A DNA stretch of 64,000 bases, taken from NCBI GenBank assembly GCA_027494165.1, contig JAOSJM010000005.1, positions 620,001-684,000 on the forward strand, in the 5' to 3' direction. The notes below the pieces were generated by a model. That model did not search any database, was not told the DNA's origin, and worked only from the letters and a program-made list of their open reading frames with translations. This document shows, one piece after another, positions 25,973 through 38,582 of the stretch. This stretch comes from Acidimicrobiia bacterium. GTDB lineage: Bacteria > Actinomycetota > Acidimicrobiia > IMCC26256 > JAOSJM01. The stretch's first letter is position 1, and every line of letters starts with the position of its first letter. The translations under genes and the position numbers were made by a program.

Positions 25973-27175
25973 ATGGCCGGCTCGATGCACCACCGGATCG
26001 TCGTGGTCGGCGGGGGGACCGCCGGCATCTCCGTCGCCGCCCGCCTCCGCCGGGCCGGACAGGACGACATCGCCCTGGTCGAGCCGTCGGAGCACCACTT
26101 CTACCAGCCGCTGTGGACGCTCGTGGGGGGCGGTGCGGCCTCGGCCGAGAGCACCCGCCGCAAGGAGGCCGGCGTCATGCCCCGCGGCGTGCGGTGGATC
26201 CAGGACCGCGCCGCCGAGATCGACCCCGACGCCCAGCGGGTGACGACCGGGACGGGGGCCACGCTGGGCTACGACTTCCTCGTCGTCGCGCCGGGGATCC
26301 AGCTCGACTGGGACGGGATCCCCGGTGTCCCCGAGACGCTCGGCCGCGACGGCGTCTCCAGCAACTACCGCTACGACCTCGCCCCCCGCACCTGGGAGCA
26401 GCTCCAGCAGGTTCGCGGCGGCACGGCCCTGTTCACCCAGCCCGTCGGCCCCATCAAGTGCGGCGGCGCTCCCCAGAAGATCATGTACCTCGCCGCCGAC
26501 CACTTCCGGCGCCGCGGCATCCTGGACCAGGTCGACGTGGTCTTCGCCACCACGTCCCCGTCGATCTTCGGCGTCCCCGAGTTCGCCGAGGTGCTCGAGG
26601 GCGTGGTGGCGCGCTACGGGATCGACACCCGCTACGAGCACGAGCTCGTGGAGGTCGAGCCCGGGAGGCGCGAGGCCGTGCTCCTGTCCGTGACGACCGG
26701 GGAGAAGACCACCGTCCCCTACGACTTCCTCCACGTCGTCCCGCCGATGAGCGCCCCGGACTTCCTCAAGCACTCACCGCTGGCCGTCCCCGACGACCCG
26801 AAGGGCTGGGTGCACGTCGACGACCACACGCTGCGCCACGTGCGGTACCCGAACGTCTTCTCGCTGGGCGACGCGGCGAGCAGCCCCAACGGCAAGACCG
26901 GGGCGGCGGTGCGCAAGCAGGCGCCGGTGGTCGTCACGAACCTGCTCGACGCCATGGCCGGCCGGGAGCCGTCGGCGCGCTACGACGGCTACACGTCCTG
27001 CCCTCTCGTCACCGGCTACGGCAAGCTGGTCCTCGCCGAGTTCGACTACACGGACAGGCCCCACCCCACGATCCCGCTCCTGAACACCTTCAAGGAGCGC
27101 TACGACATGTGGCTCCTCAAGAAGTACGGGCTGCCGTTCCTCTACTGGAACCTCATGCTCAAGGGGATCGCCTGA
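25973..27175 (+). CDS. Sulfide:quinone oxidoreductase-like flavoprotein (type II)
   Basis: A 400-residue FAD enzyme that passes electrons from sulfide to quinone at the membrane. It has the dinucleotide motif VVVGGGTAGISVAARL (residues 10-25) and LGDAASSPNGKTGAAVRKQ near 298-316. The two cysteines expected to carry the redox cycle are Cys163 (PIKCGGAPQK) and Cys343 (YTSCPLVTGYGK). The C-terminal LLKKYGLPFLYWNLMLKG is amphipathic and probably anchors it in the membrane. The ATG at 25973 follows AGGAAGGAGCC. Mitochondrial SQOR-type relatives detoxify rather than grow on sulfide. Confidence 0.88.
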   Translation: MAGSMHHRIVVVGGGTAGISVAARLRRAGQDDIALVEPSEHHFYQPLWTLVGGGAASAESTRRKEAGVMPRGVRWIQDRAAEIDPDAQRVTTGTGATLGYDFLVVAPGIQLDWDGIPGVPETLGRDGVSSNYRYDLAPRTWEQLQQVRGGTALFTQPVGPIKCGGAPQKIMYLAADHFRRRGILDQVDVVFATTSPSIFGVPEFAEVLEGVVARYGIDTRYEHELVEVEPGRREAVLLSVTTGEKTTVPYDFLHVVPPMSAPDFLKHSPLAVPDDPKGWVHVDDHTLRHVRYPNVFSLGDAASSPNGKTGAAVRKQAPVVVTNLLDAMAGREPSARYDGYTSCPLVTGYGKLVLAEFDYTDRPHPTIPLLNTFKERYDMWLLKKYGLPFLYWNLMLKGIA

Positions 27176-27214
27176 GGGAGGCCGGGGGGCGGTGCGGCCC
27201 GGGTACCGGAGACC

Positions 27215-27589
27215 TCAGCCGACCGCGGTCACGAGGCCGGCCGGATCCGGGACCGAGACCGCCAGGCGTGTCACCCGGCGCGTGACGACCGCACGGACGG
27301 CGACCGGTTCCGCGAGATCGAGCTCGACGACCGGGCGGGACGCGCCCACGAAGCCGACGGCGCGCCGCCCGTAGAAGCGGATCCCCAGACCCCACCACCA
27401 CCGCCACCGGATCTCGCGGGCCCCCACGACGAGCGACCGCGGGATCTCGGCCCGGCCCCACCAGCCGAAGCGGGCCACGACCTCGCCGGCGCGGACCTCC
27501 ACCCAGGAGCGACGTCGGGTGGCTCCGAGCGCGAGCGCGAGCAGCGGGCGGACCCATCCGGCACGCGTGATCGCCTGGCGCAGCGCCAC
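27215..27589 (-). CDS. Conserved hypothetical protein, PH-like beta fold
   Basis: A 124-residue protein with an alternating basic/hydrophobic pattern (WVEVRAGEVVARFGWWGRAE, then WGLGIRFYGRRAVGFV, then LAVSVPDPAGLVTAV) that suggests the small all-beta PH-like domain common in actinobacteria. GTG start at 27589 after GGGAG. Function unknown. It is divergent from the radical SAM gene and convergent with the sulfide:quinone oxidoreductase-like gene. Confidence 0.6.
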   Translation of the reverse strand: MALRQAITRAGWVRPLLALALGATRRRSWVEVRAGEVVARFGWWGRAEIPRSLVVGAREIRWRWWWGLGIRFYGRRAVGFVGASRPVVELDLAEPVAVRAVVTRRVTRLAVSVPDPAGLVTAVG

Positions 27590-27842
27590 CTCCCGCGGTC
27601 CGGCCGCGCGGGCCTCCGCTCGCGACTCCGGCCCACCCTACCGGCCCTCGCGCGCGGGCGGGGCCGCCCGGCTCCGGGCCTCGTCCCTCCCCGGAGGCCA
27701 CGGCGCGCGCCGGGACCCGCTCCCCGCCCTCGGAGGCGCGCTCGGGACCGGCGTGGACCGGGGGCACGGGCGCGACACTGGACCGTCGACCACCGCCGAG
27801 GAGGGAACGCCGCGCACGATCCACCCCGTCGACCGTCGCTTC

Positions 27843-28775
27843 GTGCTCGAGCCCTTCGAGCCCGCGTATCTCGCCGCGTACCGGGACGGCCGCCTCGCCG
27901 AGCGGGTCGAGGCGGCCCGGGCCGAGCTCGCGTCCTGCCGGGCCTGCCCCCGGGACTGCGACGTCGACCGCCTGGCCGGCGAGACCGGGGTGTGCCACGT
28001 CGGCCGCCACGCGCCGGTGGCCAGCGCCTTCGCCCACTTCGGCGAGGAGGACTGCCTGCGGGGGTGGGCCGGGTCGGGGACGATCTTCTTCGGATCGTGC
28101 AACCTCCGCTGCGTGTTCTGCCAGAACTGGGACATCTCGCAGCGGCCCGCCGGCCCCGAGCTCACCGCCGACCGGCTCGCCTCGCTCATGCTGGAGCTCC
28201 AGGACCAGGGCTGCCACAACGTCAACCTGGTGACCCCCGAGCACGTCGTCCCGCAGGTGATCGAGGCCGTCGCCGAGGCGGTGCCCCTGGGTCTGCGGGT
28301 CCCGATCGTCTACAACACCAGCGCCTACGACGCCCTCCGCTCGCTCCGGCTGCTCGACGGGCTCGTGGACGTCTACATGCCCGACCTCAAGTTCTGGCGG
28401 CCCGAGACCGCGAGGCGCCTCGCCCGTGCGGCCGACTACCCGCAGCGGGCCCGGGAGGCGATCCTCGAGATGCACCGCCAGGTCGGGGACCTGCGCGTCG
28501 GCCCCGACGGCCTCGCCCGGCGGGGCCTCATCGTGCGCCACCTCGTCATGCCGGGGCTGGGGGACGAGACCGAGGCCATCCTCGGCTGGCTCGCCCGGGA
28601 GGTGTCACCCGACGCCTTCGTGAACGTGATGGGCCAGTACCGCCCCGAGCACCGGGTGGGGACCCCCGACCGGGCCGGCCGGGTCCGCCACGGGGAGATC
28701 GACCGGCGGCCCTCGACCGACGAGCTCGCCGCCGCCCACGCCGCCGCTCGGCGAGCCGGGTTGTGGCGGGTCTGA
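27843..28775 (+). CDS. Radical SAM protein, PflX/COG1313-like
   Basis: Iron-sulfur enzyme using S-adenosylmethionine. The 4Fe-4S motif is CNLRCVFC (Cx3Cx2C) in FFGSCNLRCVFCQNWDIS. An upstream cysteine cluster, CRACPRDCDVDRLAGETGVC, is the extra N-terminal signature of the PflX/COG1313 group, which are activase-like proteins of unknown target. The start is uncertain: the in-frame candidates are GTG at 27843 and GTG at 27753. I prefer the shorter because homology begins at PAYLAAYRDGRL. A GAGGAGGGA site at 27796 sits between the two and fits neither. Repeat locus C lies immediately downstream. Confidence 0.88.
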   Translation: MLEPFEPAYLAAYRDGRLAERVEAARAELASCRACPRDCDVDRLAGETGVCHVGRHAPVASAFAHFGEEDCLRGWAGSGTIFFGSCNLRCVFCQNWDISQRPAGPELTADRLASLMLELQDQGCHNVNLVTPEHVVPQVIEAVAEAVPLGLRVPIVYNTSAYDALRSLRLLDGLVDVYMPDLKFWRPETARRLARAADYPQRAREAILEMHRQVGDLRVGPDGLARRGLIVRHLVMPGLGDETEAILGWLAREVSPDAFVNVMGQYRPEHRVGTPDRAGRVRHGEIDRRPSTDELAAAHAAARRAGLWRV

Positions 28776-28820
28776 CCCCGGACCCTCCGACCCCGAACCC
28801 TCCGACCCCGAACCCTCCGA
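28776..28820. repeat. Three 15-bp tandem repeats
   Basis: The unit CCCCGAACCCTCCGA occurs three times in a row (the first copy has GGA for GAA), starting directly after the stop codon of the radical SAM gene and running into repeat locus C. Its 3' part CCTCCGACCC is the same as the start of each locus C unit, so it looks like slippage from the edge of the array. Confidence 0.9.
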
Positions 28821-29066
28821 CCCGGGTGCCGATACCCCCACCCAGCGGGGGTGAACACACCCGAGAGCGCAGAACCATCCGACCCGGGTGCCGATACCCC
28901 CGCCCAGCGGGGGTGAACACACCCGAGAGCGCAGAACCATCCGACCCGGGTGCCGATACCCCCGCCCAGCGGGGGTGAGCACACCCGAGAGCGCAGAACC
29001 ATCCGACCCGGGTGCCGATACCCCCACCCAGCGGGGGTGAACACACCCGAGAGCGCAGAACCATCC
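28821..29066. repeat. Palindromic repeat family, locus C (4 tandem copies)
   Basis: Four nearly identical units start at 28821, 28883, 28945 and 29007, an exact 62-bp period. Each has CCCGGGTGCCGATACC, a CCCCGCCCAGCGGGG hairpin (in copies 1 and 4 an A breaks the stem), GTGAACACACCCGAGAG, then GCGCAGAACCATCCGA as joiner. The array lies between two convergent genes (28775 and 29070). Identity between copies is much higher than between loci, suggesting recent amplification. Confidence 0.95.
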
Positions 29067-29069
29067 GGG

Positions 29070-29570
29070 TCAGGAGGGCGTCGCGCCGAAGGCCTCGACG
29101 AACCGCTCGGCCTCGCGTCGCTGGACGCGGGGGACCTGGAGGTGGAGCTGCGCGCCGTCGGTGGTGGTGACGGTGACCTCGGCCATCGTCTGGCCCAGGA
29201 CCTTCGCCGTCCCCATCGTGACCGAGGCGACCTGCGCGCGCGGAAGCTCGCCGAGGACGTGCTTGGGAGCCGCCCGCAGGCCGCCCATCTTCCACAGGAG
29301 GATCCGGCGGTCGGTGAGTCCGGTGATCATCTGCGCGTTCGTCTCGACGCCGACCGCCTCCGCCTCGTCCCGTCCCTCCGCCGCGTGCCGGTCGGCGATC
29401 TCCGAGCCCGCCACCGCCCCGGCCACACCGAGGTTCGCCATGCCCGCGGCCGGGTACACGATGGCCTTCACGGCCCCTCTCGGCATGGCCTTCATCGCGG
29501 CCAGCAGCCGCTCTCCCGGTTCGAGGTCGGCGCTCACTCGCCCGGCGATCTTCGCGACGTAGTCACCCAT
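29070..29570 (-). CDS. Conserved hypothetical protein, PH-like C-terminal domain
   Basis: A 166-residue soluble protein. The first 70 residues include a Gly/Ala-rich stretch (YPAAGMANLGVAGAVAG). The second half, TNAQMITGLTDRRILLWKMG and LPRAQVASVTMGTAKVLGQ, has the T-x-R-R-I-L pattern of bacterial PH (bPH) domains. ATG follows GGGAGCAGG. The stop is 4 bp from the last repeat copy of locus C. Function unknown. Confidence 0.75.
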   Translation of the reverse strand: MGDYVAKIAGRVSADLEPGERLLAAMKAMPRGAVKAIVYPAAGMANLGVAGAVAGSEIADRHAAEGRDEAEAVGVETNAQMITGLTDRRILLWKMGGLRAAPKHVLGELPRAQVASVTMGTAKVLGQTMAEVTVTTTDGAQLHLQVPRVQRREAERFVEAFGATPS

Positions 29571-29591
29571 GACCTGCTCCCTTCCCGTCCG

Positions 29592-30280
29592 TCACCCGTC
29601 GACTCGAGCGATCCCATCCGACCCGGCCGACCCCTGATGCCCGACCGTCACGATCGTGCGGGTCGCCCTCCGGTCGAGGAAGCGCGCCACGTCCTCCCAC
29701 ACGATCGTCGGGCTCTCCTCGTCACGAAAGAAACGCTCCCGGAGGTCGTCCTCGGTGCGGAAGCACAGCTCCGTCAGCGCGTCGAGGTCGGGGCTCCCGG
29801 GAAGGAGCGGCCGGTCGACGAACGCCTGCACGTAGCGGGCGACGCCCGGGTGGTGGACCCGGGCGAGCGGGGCGTGGCCGTCGTGGTAGCGCCGGCGGAA
29901 CGTGGCCCGGTCGAGATCCGGCCGGCGCCGGGCCGACAGGGTCACGACCACCTCGAACGACCCGCCGTCGTCCCAGTGCACGACCTCCTCGAGCAGGTAC
30001 CCGCCGATGCAGGGCAGGTCGGCCGCGAACCGCTCGACCAGGTGGCCGGCCCCCCCGGGCGGCTCACCTTCGAACCACCAGGAGGCCACGCCACCCACCG
30101 TCGCAGGGCGCGACGGCACCCCCAGCGGCTCGGCGGCCAGGGCGTCGGTGGGCTCGGCGACCAGCATCGCCCAGCGCCCGCGCCGAGCTCCGACCCGACC
30201 TGCTGCTGGGCCGCCCGACACCGCCGGGCGAGCCCGTCTCGGTCCCCCGAGGGCACGAGGGTGACGCTGACCCTGGCCAT
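29592..30280 (-). CDS. EthD-domain protein (frameshifted)
   Basis: About 229 residues after correction. The N-terminus MARVSVTLVPSGDRDGLARR is in one frame and the rest, RWAMLVAEPTDALAAEPLG onward, in another, with the break near 30183 (one base missing around GGCGCTGGG). The C-terminal half carries RRRPDLDRATFRRRYHDGHA, VARYVQAF and FRDEESPTIVWEDVARF, the pattern of EthD dimeric alpha/beta-barrel proteins. These often accompany ring or polyketide catabolic enzymes. The N-terminal half may be a second, more divergent copy of the same fold. Confidence 0.75.
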
Positions 30281-30333
30281 CCGGCCGACGCTACCAGCGG
30301 CGGTCACGACCCGAACCGCCCTGGTCCCTCCGA

Positions 30334-30447
30334 CCCGGGTGTCGATACCGTCGCTCAGCGGGGGCGGAGACACCCGAGACGCCGTCCCCCACCGACCCGG
30401 GTGTCGATGCCGTCGCTCAGCGGGGGCAGAGACACCCGAGACGCCGG
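30334..30447. repeat. Palindromic repeat family, locus D (2 tandem copies)
   Basis: Two units starting at 30334 and 30396, a 62-bp period. Each begins CCCGGGTGTCGAT, continues ACCGTCGCTCAGCGGGGGC (GCC in copy 2) and ends GACACCCGAGACGCC. The left half matches locus A and the loop TCA is intermediate between TGG and CCA. It lies between the start of the EthD gene (30280) and the stop of the topoisomerase A gene (30483), both on the minus strand. Confidence 0.9.
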
Positions 30448-30482
30448 CGGGGAGTCCGCCGGCGGCCGTCGCGAAGCTCGGG

Positions 30483-32931
<2,449 letters not shown>

Positions 32932-33039
32932 GGGGTCGCTCCTCTCTCGTCCTCTGCTCGGTCGTCGTTCTCGGGTCGGCCGGGTGGCCGCGGTCCTCAC
33001 CGGCCCGGGCCGGAGACGGTGGCGCTCCGGGAACCGGGA

Positions 33040-35041
<2,002 letters not shown>

Positions 35042-35366
35042 GGCTCCTTCTCGCTGCGGCCCCGGTCGGAGGCTCGGCTGTCGGACGACCTGCTGCGGGC
35101 GGGGGCCGGCCCACCCGTCCCGAGCACCTTAGAAGGCCGCGATGACCGGGAACGGCACCGCCGCCCCGTCCGGGAGGCGCCCGCCCGCCGGCTCGACAGA
35201 TCGAACACCCGTTCGGTACCGTTGCGGCTCGCCTCGGAGCCGGGCGGCACGGCTCCTCCTCGCCAGGCGCCGCCCTCACCCGACCGGGCTGAACCGCCGG
35301 ACCACCGGACCGCCGGACCGCGGCGCCGCCTCCGGTCCGGCGAGACGGCCGGCCGTCCGGGCCGGG
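35042..35366. other. Intergenic leader of the topoisomerase operon
   Basis: About 325 bp without a convincing gene between the desaturase-like gene and the topoisomerase B start, all on the minus strand. It holds the LexA-like box described separately and several GGACCGCCGG-type short repeats around 35300-35340. It presumably contains the topoisomerase promoter. Confidence 0.5.
35202..35215. promoter_or_regulatory. LexA/SOS-box-like palindrome
   Basis: CGAACACCCGTTCG is a perfect CGAAC-N4-GTTCG palindrome, the core recognised by LexA in actinobacteria and Bacillus. It lies 161 bp upstream of the topoisomerase B ATG. Binding and SOS control are inferred from the motif alone. Confidence 0.5.
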
Positions 35367-36825
35367 TCAGCCCCGGGTGTCGGCGAGGACCATGTCGGCG
35401 ACGCGGAACGCGGAGTCGACCGCCTGATGGGTGCCCGAACCCACCCCGCCGGCGTCGCAGCCCACCAGGTACAGGCCGGCCAGCGGCGTACGGGGGTCGG
35501 GCTTGCTCCGGCCGCACTGGCCGATCACCTGGGCCAGCCCGATGGCCTCGCCGCCCTGCCCCGGTACCACCGGAGTCACGGCTCAGGCGCGACACGTGGT
35601 CGGCCGTGTACACCTCCCGGCGGATCACGTGGTCGAACAGGTCGGGCCACAGCTCGGCCAGGGTCACCTCGGAGCGCCGGACGGCCTCGTCGTTCATCGG
35701 GTCGGCCGGGTCGGGCGAGCCGAGGACGGCGGTGATCGCGACCTGGTGCCCCTCGGGCACGGTGTCGGGGTCGAAGAGGCACGGCACGCCGATGCTCATC
35801 AGGGGGACCTCGGGCCACCGCCCCGCCCTCGCCGCCTCGTACCGCTCGTCGTCCCACCAGCTCGACTCGGAGCTCACCACCACGATCGGCATGGTGAACA
35901 CCGGGGCGTCGAGGAAGTAGCGGGTGCCGACGATGGCCCAGCTCGGCTGGAGCCCCTGGACCCGCTCCACGTAGCCGGCCGGAAGGTGGTCCGCCCCCAC
36001 GAGGCGCAGCACCGTCGGCTGGATCCCGGCGTTCGAGATCACGACGGGGGCCGTGAACCGGCCGGCCGACGTGTCCACCCCGACGACCCGGCCCCCTCCA
36101 CGAGCACCTGCTCGACGTCGGTCCCCGGCAGGTACCGCCCGCCGCGGCGCTCGACGTACCCGGTGCAGGCCTCGGCCACCCGGGCGTAGCCGCCGACGTG
36201 GTAGCGGCCGGCACCACCCTCGACGATCTGGCGGAGCGTGCGCGCCGCTTCCGAGACGGGGATCCGGTTGACGGGGGACACGAAGAGGAGGTTGAGCGAC
36301 GAGGCGAGGTTGGCGACCAGCCCGTCGGGCAAGCCGAAACCGCTCATCCACTCGAGCATGCCGACGTCGTCGAGGGCGTCGAGCTGCTCGTCGGAGAGCG
36401 TCATGACGTCGACGAACATCCGGACCATGGCCTCGATGCCGGCGTCGTCCGCGCCGTACATCTCGCGGAGCCGGTCGACCCCGGCGGGGTCGTCGGTCTG
36501 GCGTGACCCGCCGATCGAGTGGCGCCAGGTCCCGTCGGGGCCCTTGAACCACGACTCGGCCATCGCCCCCTCGGGGACGATCATCTCCACCTCGTCTCCG
36601 AGCCCCAGCCGGTCGACGAGCTCGTGGAAGCGCGACCCGGCGGCCGGGACCCCGACCGCTCCCCACGGCTCGTAGACGTAGCCGCCGCTGCGGAGGGTCA
36701 CGATCTTCCCCCGGCGCTGCGGTTGCGGTCGACGAGCAGCACCCGCCGGCCCTCGTGGGCGAGGAGGCCCGCCACGGCCGCCCCCCGTAGCCCGCCCCGA
36801 CGACGATCACGTCGTAGTCGCTCAC
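35367..36825 (-). CDS. FAD-dependent oxidoreductase, carotenoid desaturase-like (multiple frame breaks)
   Basis: About 486 residues after repair. The N-terminal DYDVIVVGAGYGGAAVAGLL binds FAD, followed by RRVLLVDRNRSAGGK. The C-terminal QCGRSKPDPRTPLAGLYLVG, then CDAGGVGSGTHQAVDSAF is the phytoene desaturase/amine-oxidase-type FAD end motif. The frame breaks near 36787 (G6, needs G7), 36711 (G5, needs G6), 36093 (G5, needs G6) and about 35570 (one extra or two missing bases). GTG at 36825 follows GGAGGAGGCGCC. A perfect 12-bp palindrome lies 38 bp upstream. Four breaks are the most in any gene here, so real inactivation is not excluded. Confidence 0.78.
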
Positions 36826-36863
36826 GGCGCCTCCTCCGACGGCGGCGCCCCCTCGCCGAGAGT

Positions 36864-36875
36864 AGAACCGGTTCT
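36864..36875. promoter_or_regulatory. Palindrome AGAACCGGTTCT, candidate TetR-type operator
   Basis: A perfect 12-bp palindrome inside TAGAACCGGTTCTCG, 38 bp upstream of the desaturase-like gene start. The core AAC-N2-GTT resembles the KstR operator core known from mycobacteria. A near-identical site occurs at 55031-55042 and a weaker one at 55104-55115. Confidence 0.45.
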
Positions 36876-37044
36876 CGTTCGCTGGATCGCACCCTACGCG
36901 CCCACCGGTCCCCGCGCAACGGGCCGGACGCGGGCCCTCCTCGCCCCTCGCGCTCCGCTCGCCACCGTGCATCCCCTTCCGCCTCTTCGGGCCCGTCGGG
37001 GACCACGTGTCGGATTGCCCTGGAACCTGAAGCTCCTATTGATG

Positions 37045-38258
37045 TCAAGCGCCTCGTTCGATGAGCCAGGTGCAGCATCGGCGGGCGAGGCGGGTGTCGT
37101 GGACGAGGCCTCGTTCGAGCTTGGAGAGGCGGATGGGCGCGGTGCCGACGGCGCTGGCGACGGCGGTGAGGGAGAGCTGCTGGTGTTGGCGGAGTGCGCG
37201 CAGCTCGGCGCCGGTGGGCAGGTCCTCGGGCGGGTTGGTGAGCGCCTGGTGGACCTCGCGGGCGACGAACCGCTTGAGGCAGCGGATGATCTCCTTGCCG
37301 GTCTTGCCCTCCGCGCTGCGCCGGGCGACGTAGGCGCGTGTGGTGGGGTCGTGTCGCATGCGGACCAGCACGATCGTGAACAGGGCGTTGTTGGCGCGCC
37401 GGTCGCCGCCGCGGTTGAGCCGGTGACGGGTGGTCTTGCCCGACGACGCCGGGATGGGGCAGGCGCCGCACAGCTTGGCGAACGCGGCCTCGCTGGTCAT
37501 GCGGTGCGGGTTGTCGCCGGCGGCGGCGAGCAGCTGGGCGGCGACGTGGGGGCCGACGCCGGAGAGGCCGACCAGCGCGGGGACGCCTGGGCGGTGAGCT
37601 CGCCGATGCGGGCCTCGAGCCGGTCGCACTGGGCGTCGAGGAACTTGATCTTGCCGGCGAGCTCCCGCAGCGCCAGGCGGGTCTCGGCCTCGACGATGTC
37701 GTCGACCGGGCCGAGGCGGCGGGCCCGGGCCAGCTGTGCGCTGAAGGCGAGCGGCCGCAGGTTGGCCCGCAGGGCTTCGGGGGCGGTGACCAGCAGCGCC
37801 TTGAACTGGTTGATCGCACGCGTCCGGTCCTTCACCGCGCCGTGGTAGACGACCTCCAGCGCCCGGATCGCCTCGACGAGGCCGTCTCTGGTCTTGGCCG
37901 CGCCGGTGGCCCGACCCGACAGCACCGCCCGAGCGGCGGCGACGGCGTCGGTCGGATCCGACTTGCCCTCGAAGCGGCGGGCCTTGCGGTCCGGGCGATC
38001 GACCTCGATCACCTCGACGTCTTCGGCCCGCAGGTGCCGGGCCAGCCCGGCGCCCCACGAGCCGGTCGACTCCACCCCAACCCGCTCGATTTCACCGAAG
38101 GCCTGCAGCCAGACGAGCAGCGCCGCGTAGCCGGCCGCCGTCGTCGAGAACGACTCGGTGCCCAGCAGCCGCCCGGTGGCCGAGTCCAACGCCGCGGCCA
38201 CATGCACCTCCGCGTGCGTGTCGACCCCTCCGGTGACGCGACGGGGTTCTGCTGTCAT
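37045..38258 (-). CDS. IS110-family transposase with C-terminal HTH (frameshifted)
   Basis: RNA-guided DEDD recombinase of about 404 residues after restoring one base near 37588 (GCGTCCCCGCG). The RuvC-like domain shows GGVDTHAEVHVAAALD, VGVESTGSWG and GKSDPTDAVAAARAV, giving Asp, Glu and Asp-x2-Asp. The Tnp domain has LVGLSGVGPHVAAQLL, ACPIPASSGKTTRHRL (the SSG serine is the expected nucleophile) and NRGGDRRANNALF. The last 60 residues, ELRALRQHQQLSLTAVASAV and APIRLSKLERGL, form a Cro/C1-type helix-turn-helix not found in classical IS110 members such as IS621. A single slip may be a sequence error, so activity is open. Confidence 0.88.
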
Positions 38259-38380
38259 GATGGTTCCGGTCCTTCCAGCTCGAGACGATGGGGTGCCAAG
38301 GGCCACGACCGGAGGCGGACAGGACAGCCAAGAGTCTGCGCCAACAGGCTCCTATGAGGTCACGCATCCGGCCGAGCAAG

Positions 38381-38484
38381 CCCGAGTGCGGTGGTCCCGC
38401 GTGAAGGGCCGACAGTTCACCAACAGGACACCGTCGGTCAGTCACACACCAGGGTCAGACCCAACAGCGGGACCACCACTCGGG
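38381..38484 (-). ncRNA. Candidate IS110 bridge RNA core
   Basis: Upstream of the transposase the minus strand can form a long stem: 38467-38484 (read as CCCGAGTGGTGGTCCCGC in RNA sense) pairs with 38381-38400 (GCGGGACCACCGCACTCGGG), 18 bp with a two-base bulge. The 66-nt loop holds two smaller hairpins: one over 38452-38462 and CCGAC/GTCGG at 38409-38413 and 38433-38437 with a 19-nt open loop. IS110-group elements encode a bridge RNA of about 150-200 nt in this position. The real transcript probably extends beyond the limits given. Guide sequences are not assigned. Confidence 0.45.
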
Positions 38485-38582
38485 AGTCTCCTCCACGCCG
38501 TTCCGGACCGGCATGATCATCATGGCTGTCCCACCTCGTAGGTAGAGTCAGGTGAACGTCATTCAGGGAATGGAGGGCGGTC

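Larger units (their letters stand above)
37032..38500 (-). mobile_element. IS110-family insertion sequence, ends approximate
   Basis: A transposase gene (37045-38258) with a structured 230-bp upstream non-coding end forms the element. IS110 elements lack terminal inverted repeats and usually make no target duplication, so the boundaries are not set by sequence. The 3' non-coding end is short, as in the IS110 group. The limits given enclose the transposase and the candidate bridge RNA. The octamer GCTCCTAT occurs at 37032-37039 and 38348-38355, but the second copy would leave the RNA outside, so I do not use it as an end. Confidence 0.75.

Noticed and set aside
28876-29047. Short proteins encoded through the locus C repeats (repeated frames in both strands)
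   Set aside because: They only reflect a 62-bp unit read in successive frames. They have no start-site context or conservation signal.
28821-29066. Repeat locus C as a CRISPR array
   Set aside because: The sequence between copies is the same in every unit, so there are no variable spacers. No cas gene is present.
30334-30447. The palindromic repeats as ordinary Rho-independent terminators
   Set aside because: There is no T-rich tail after any stem, they are tandem with fixed period, and locus B lies between divergent genes.
37032-38355. GCTCCTAT at 37032 and 38348 as the ends of the IS110 element
   Set aside because: An 8-bp match between two regions of this size is expected by chance, and this boundary would exclude the structured RNA region that such an element should carry.
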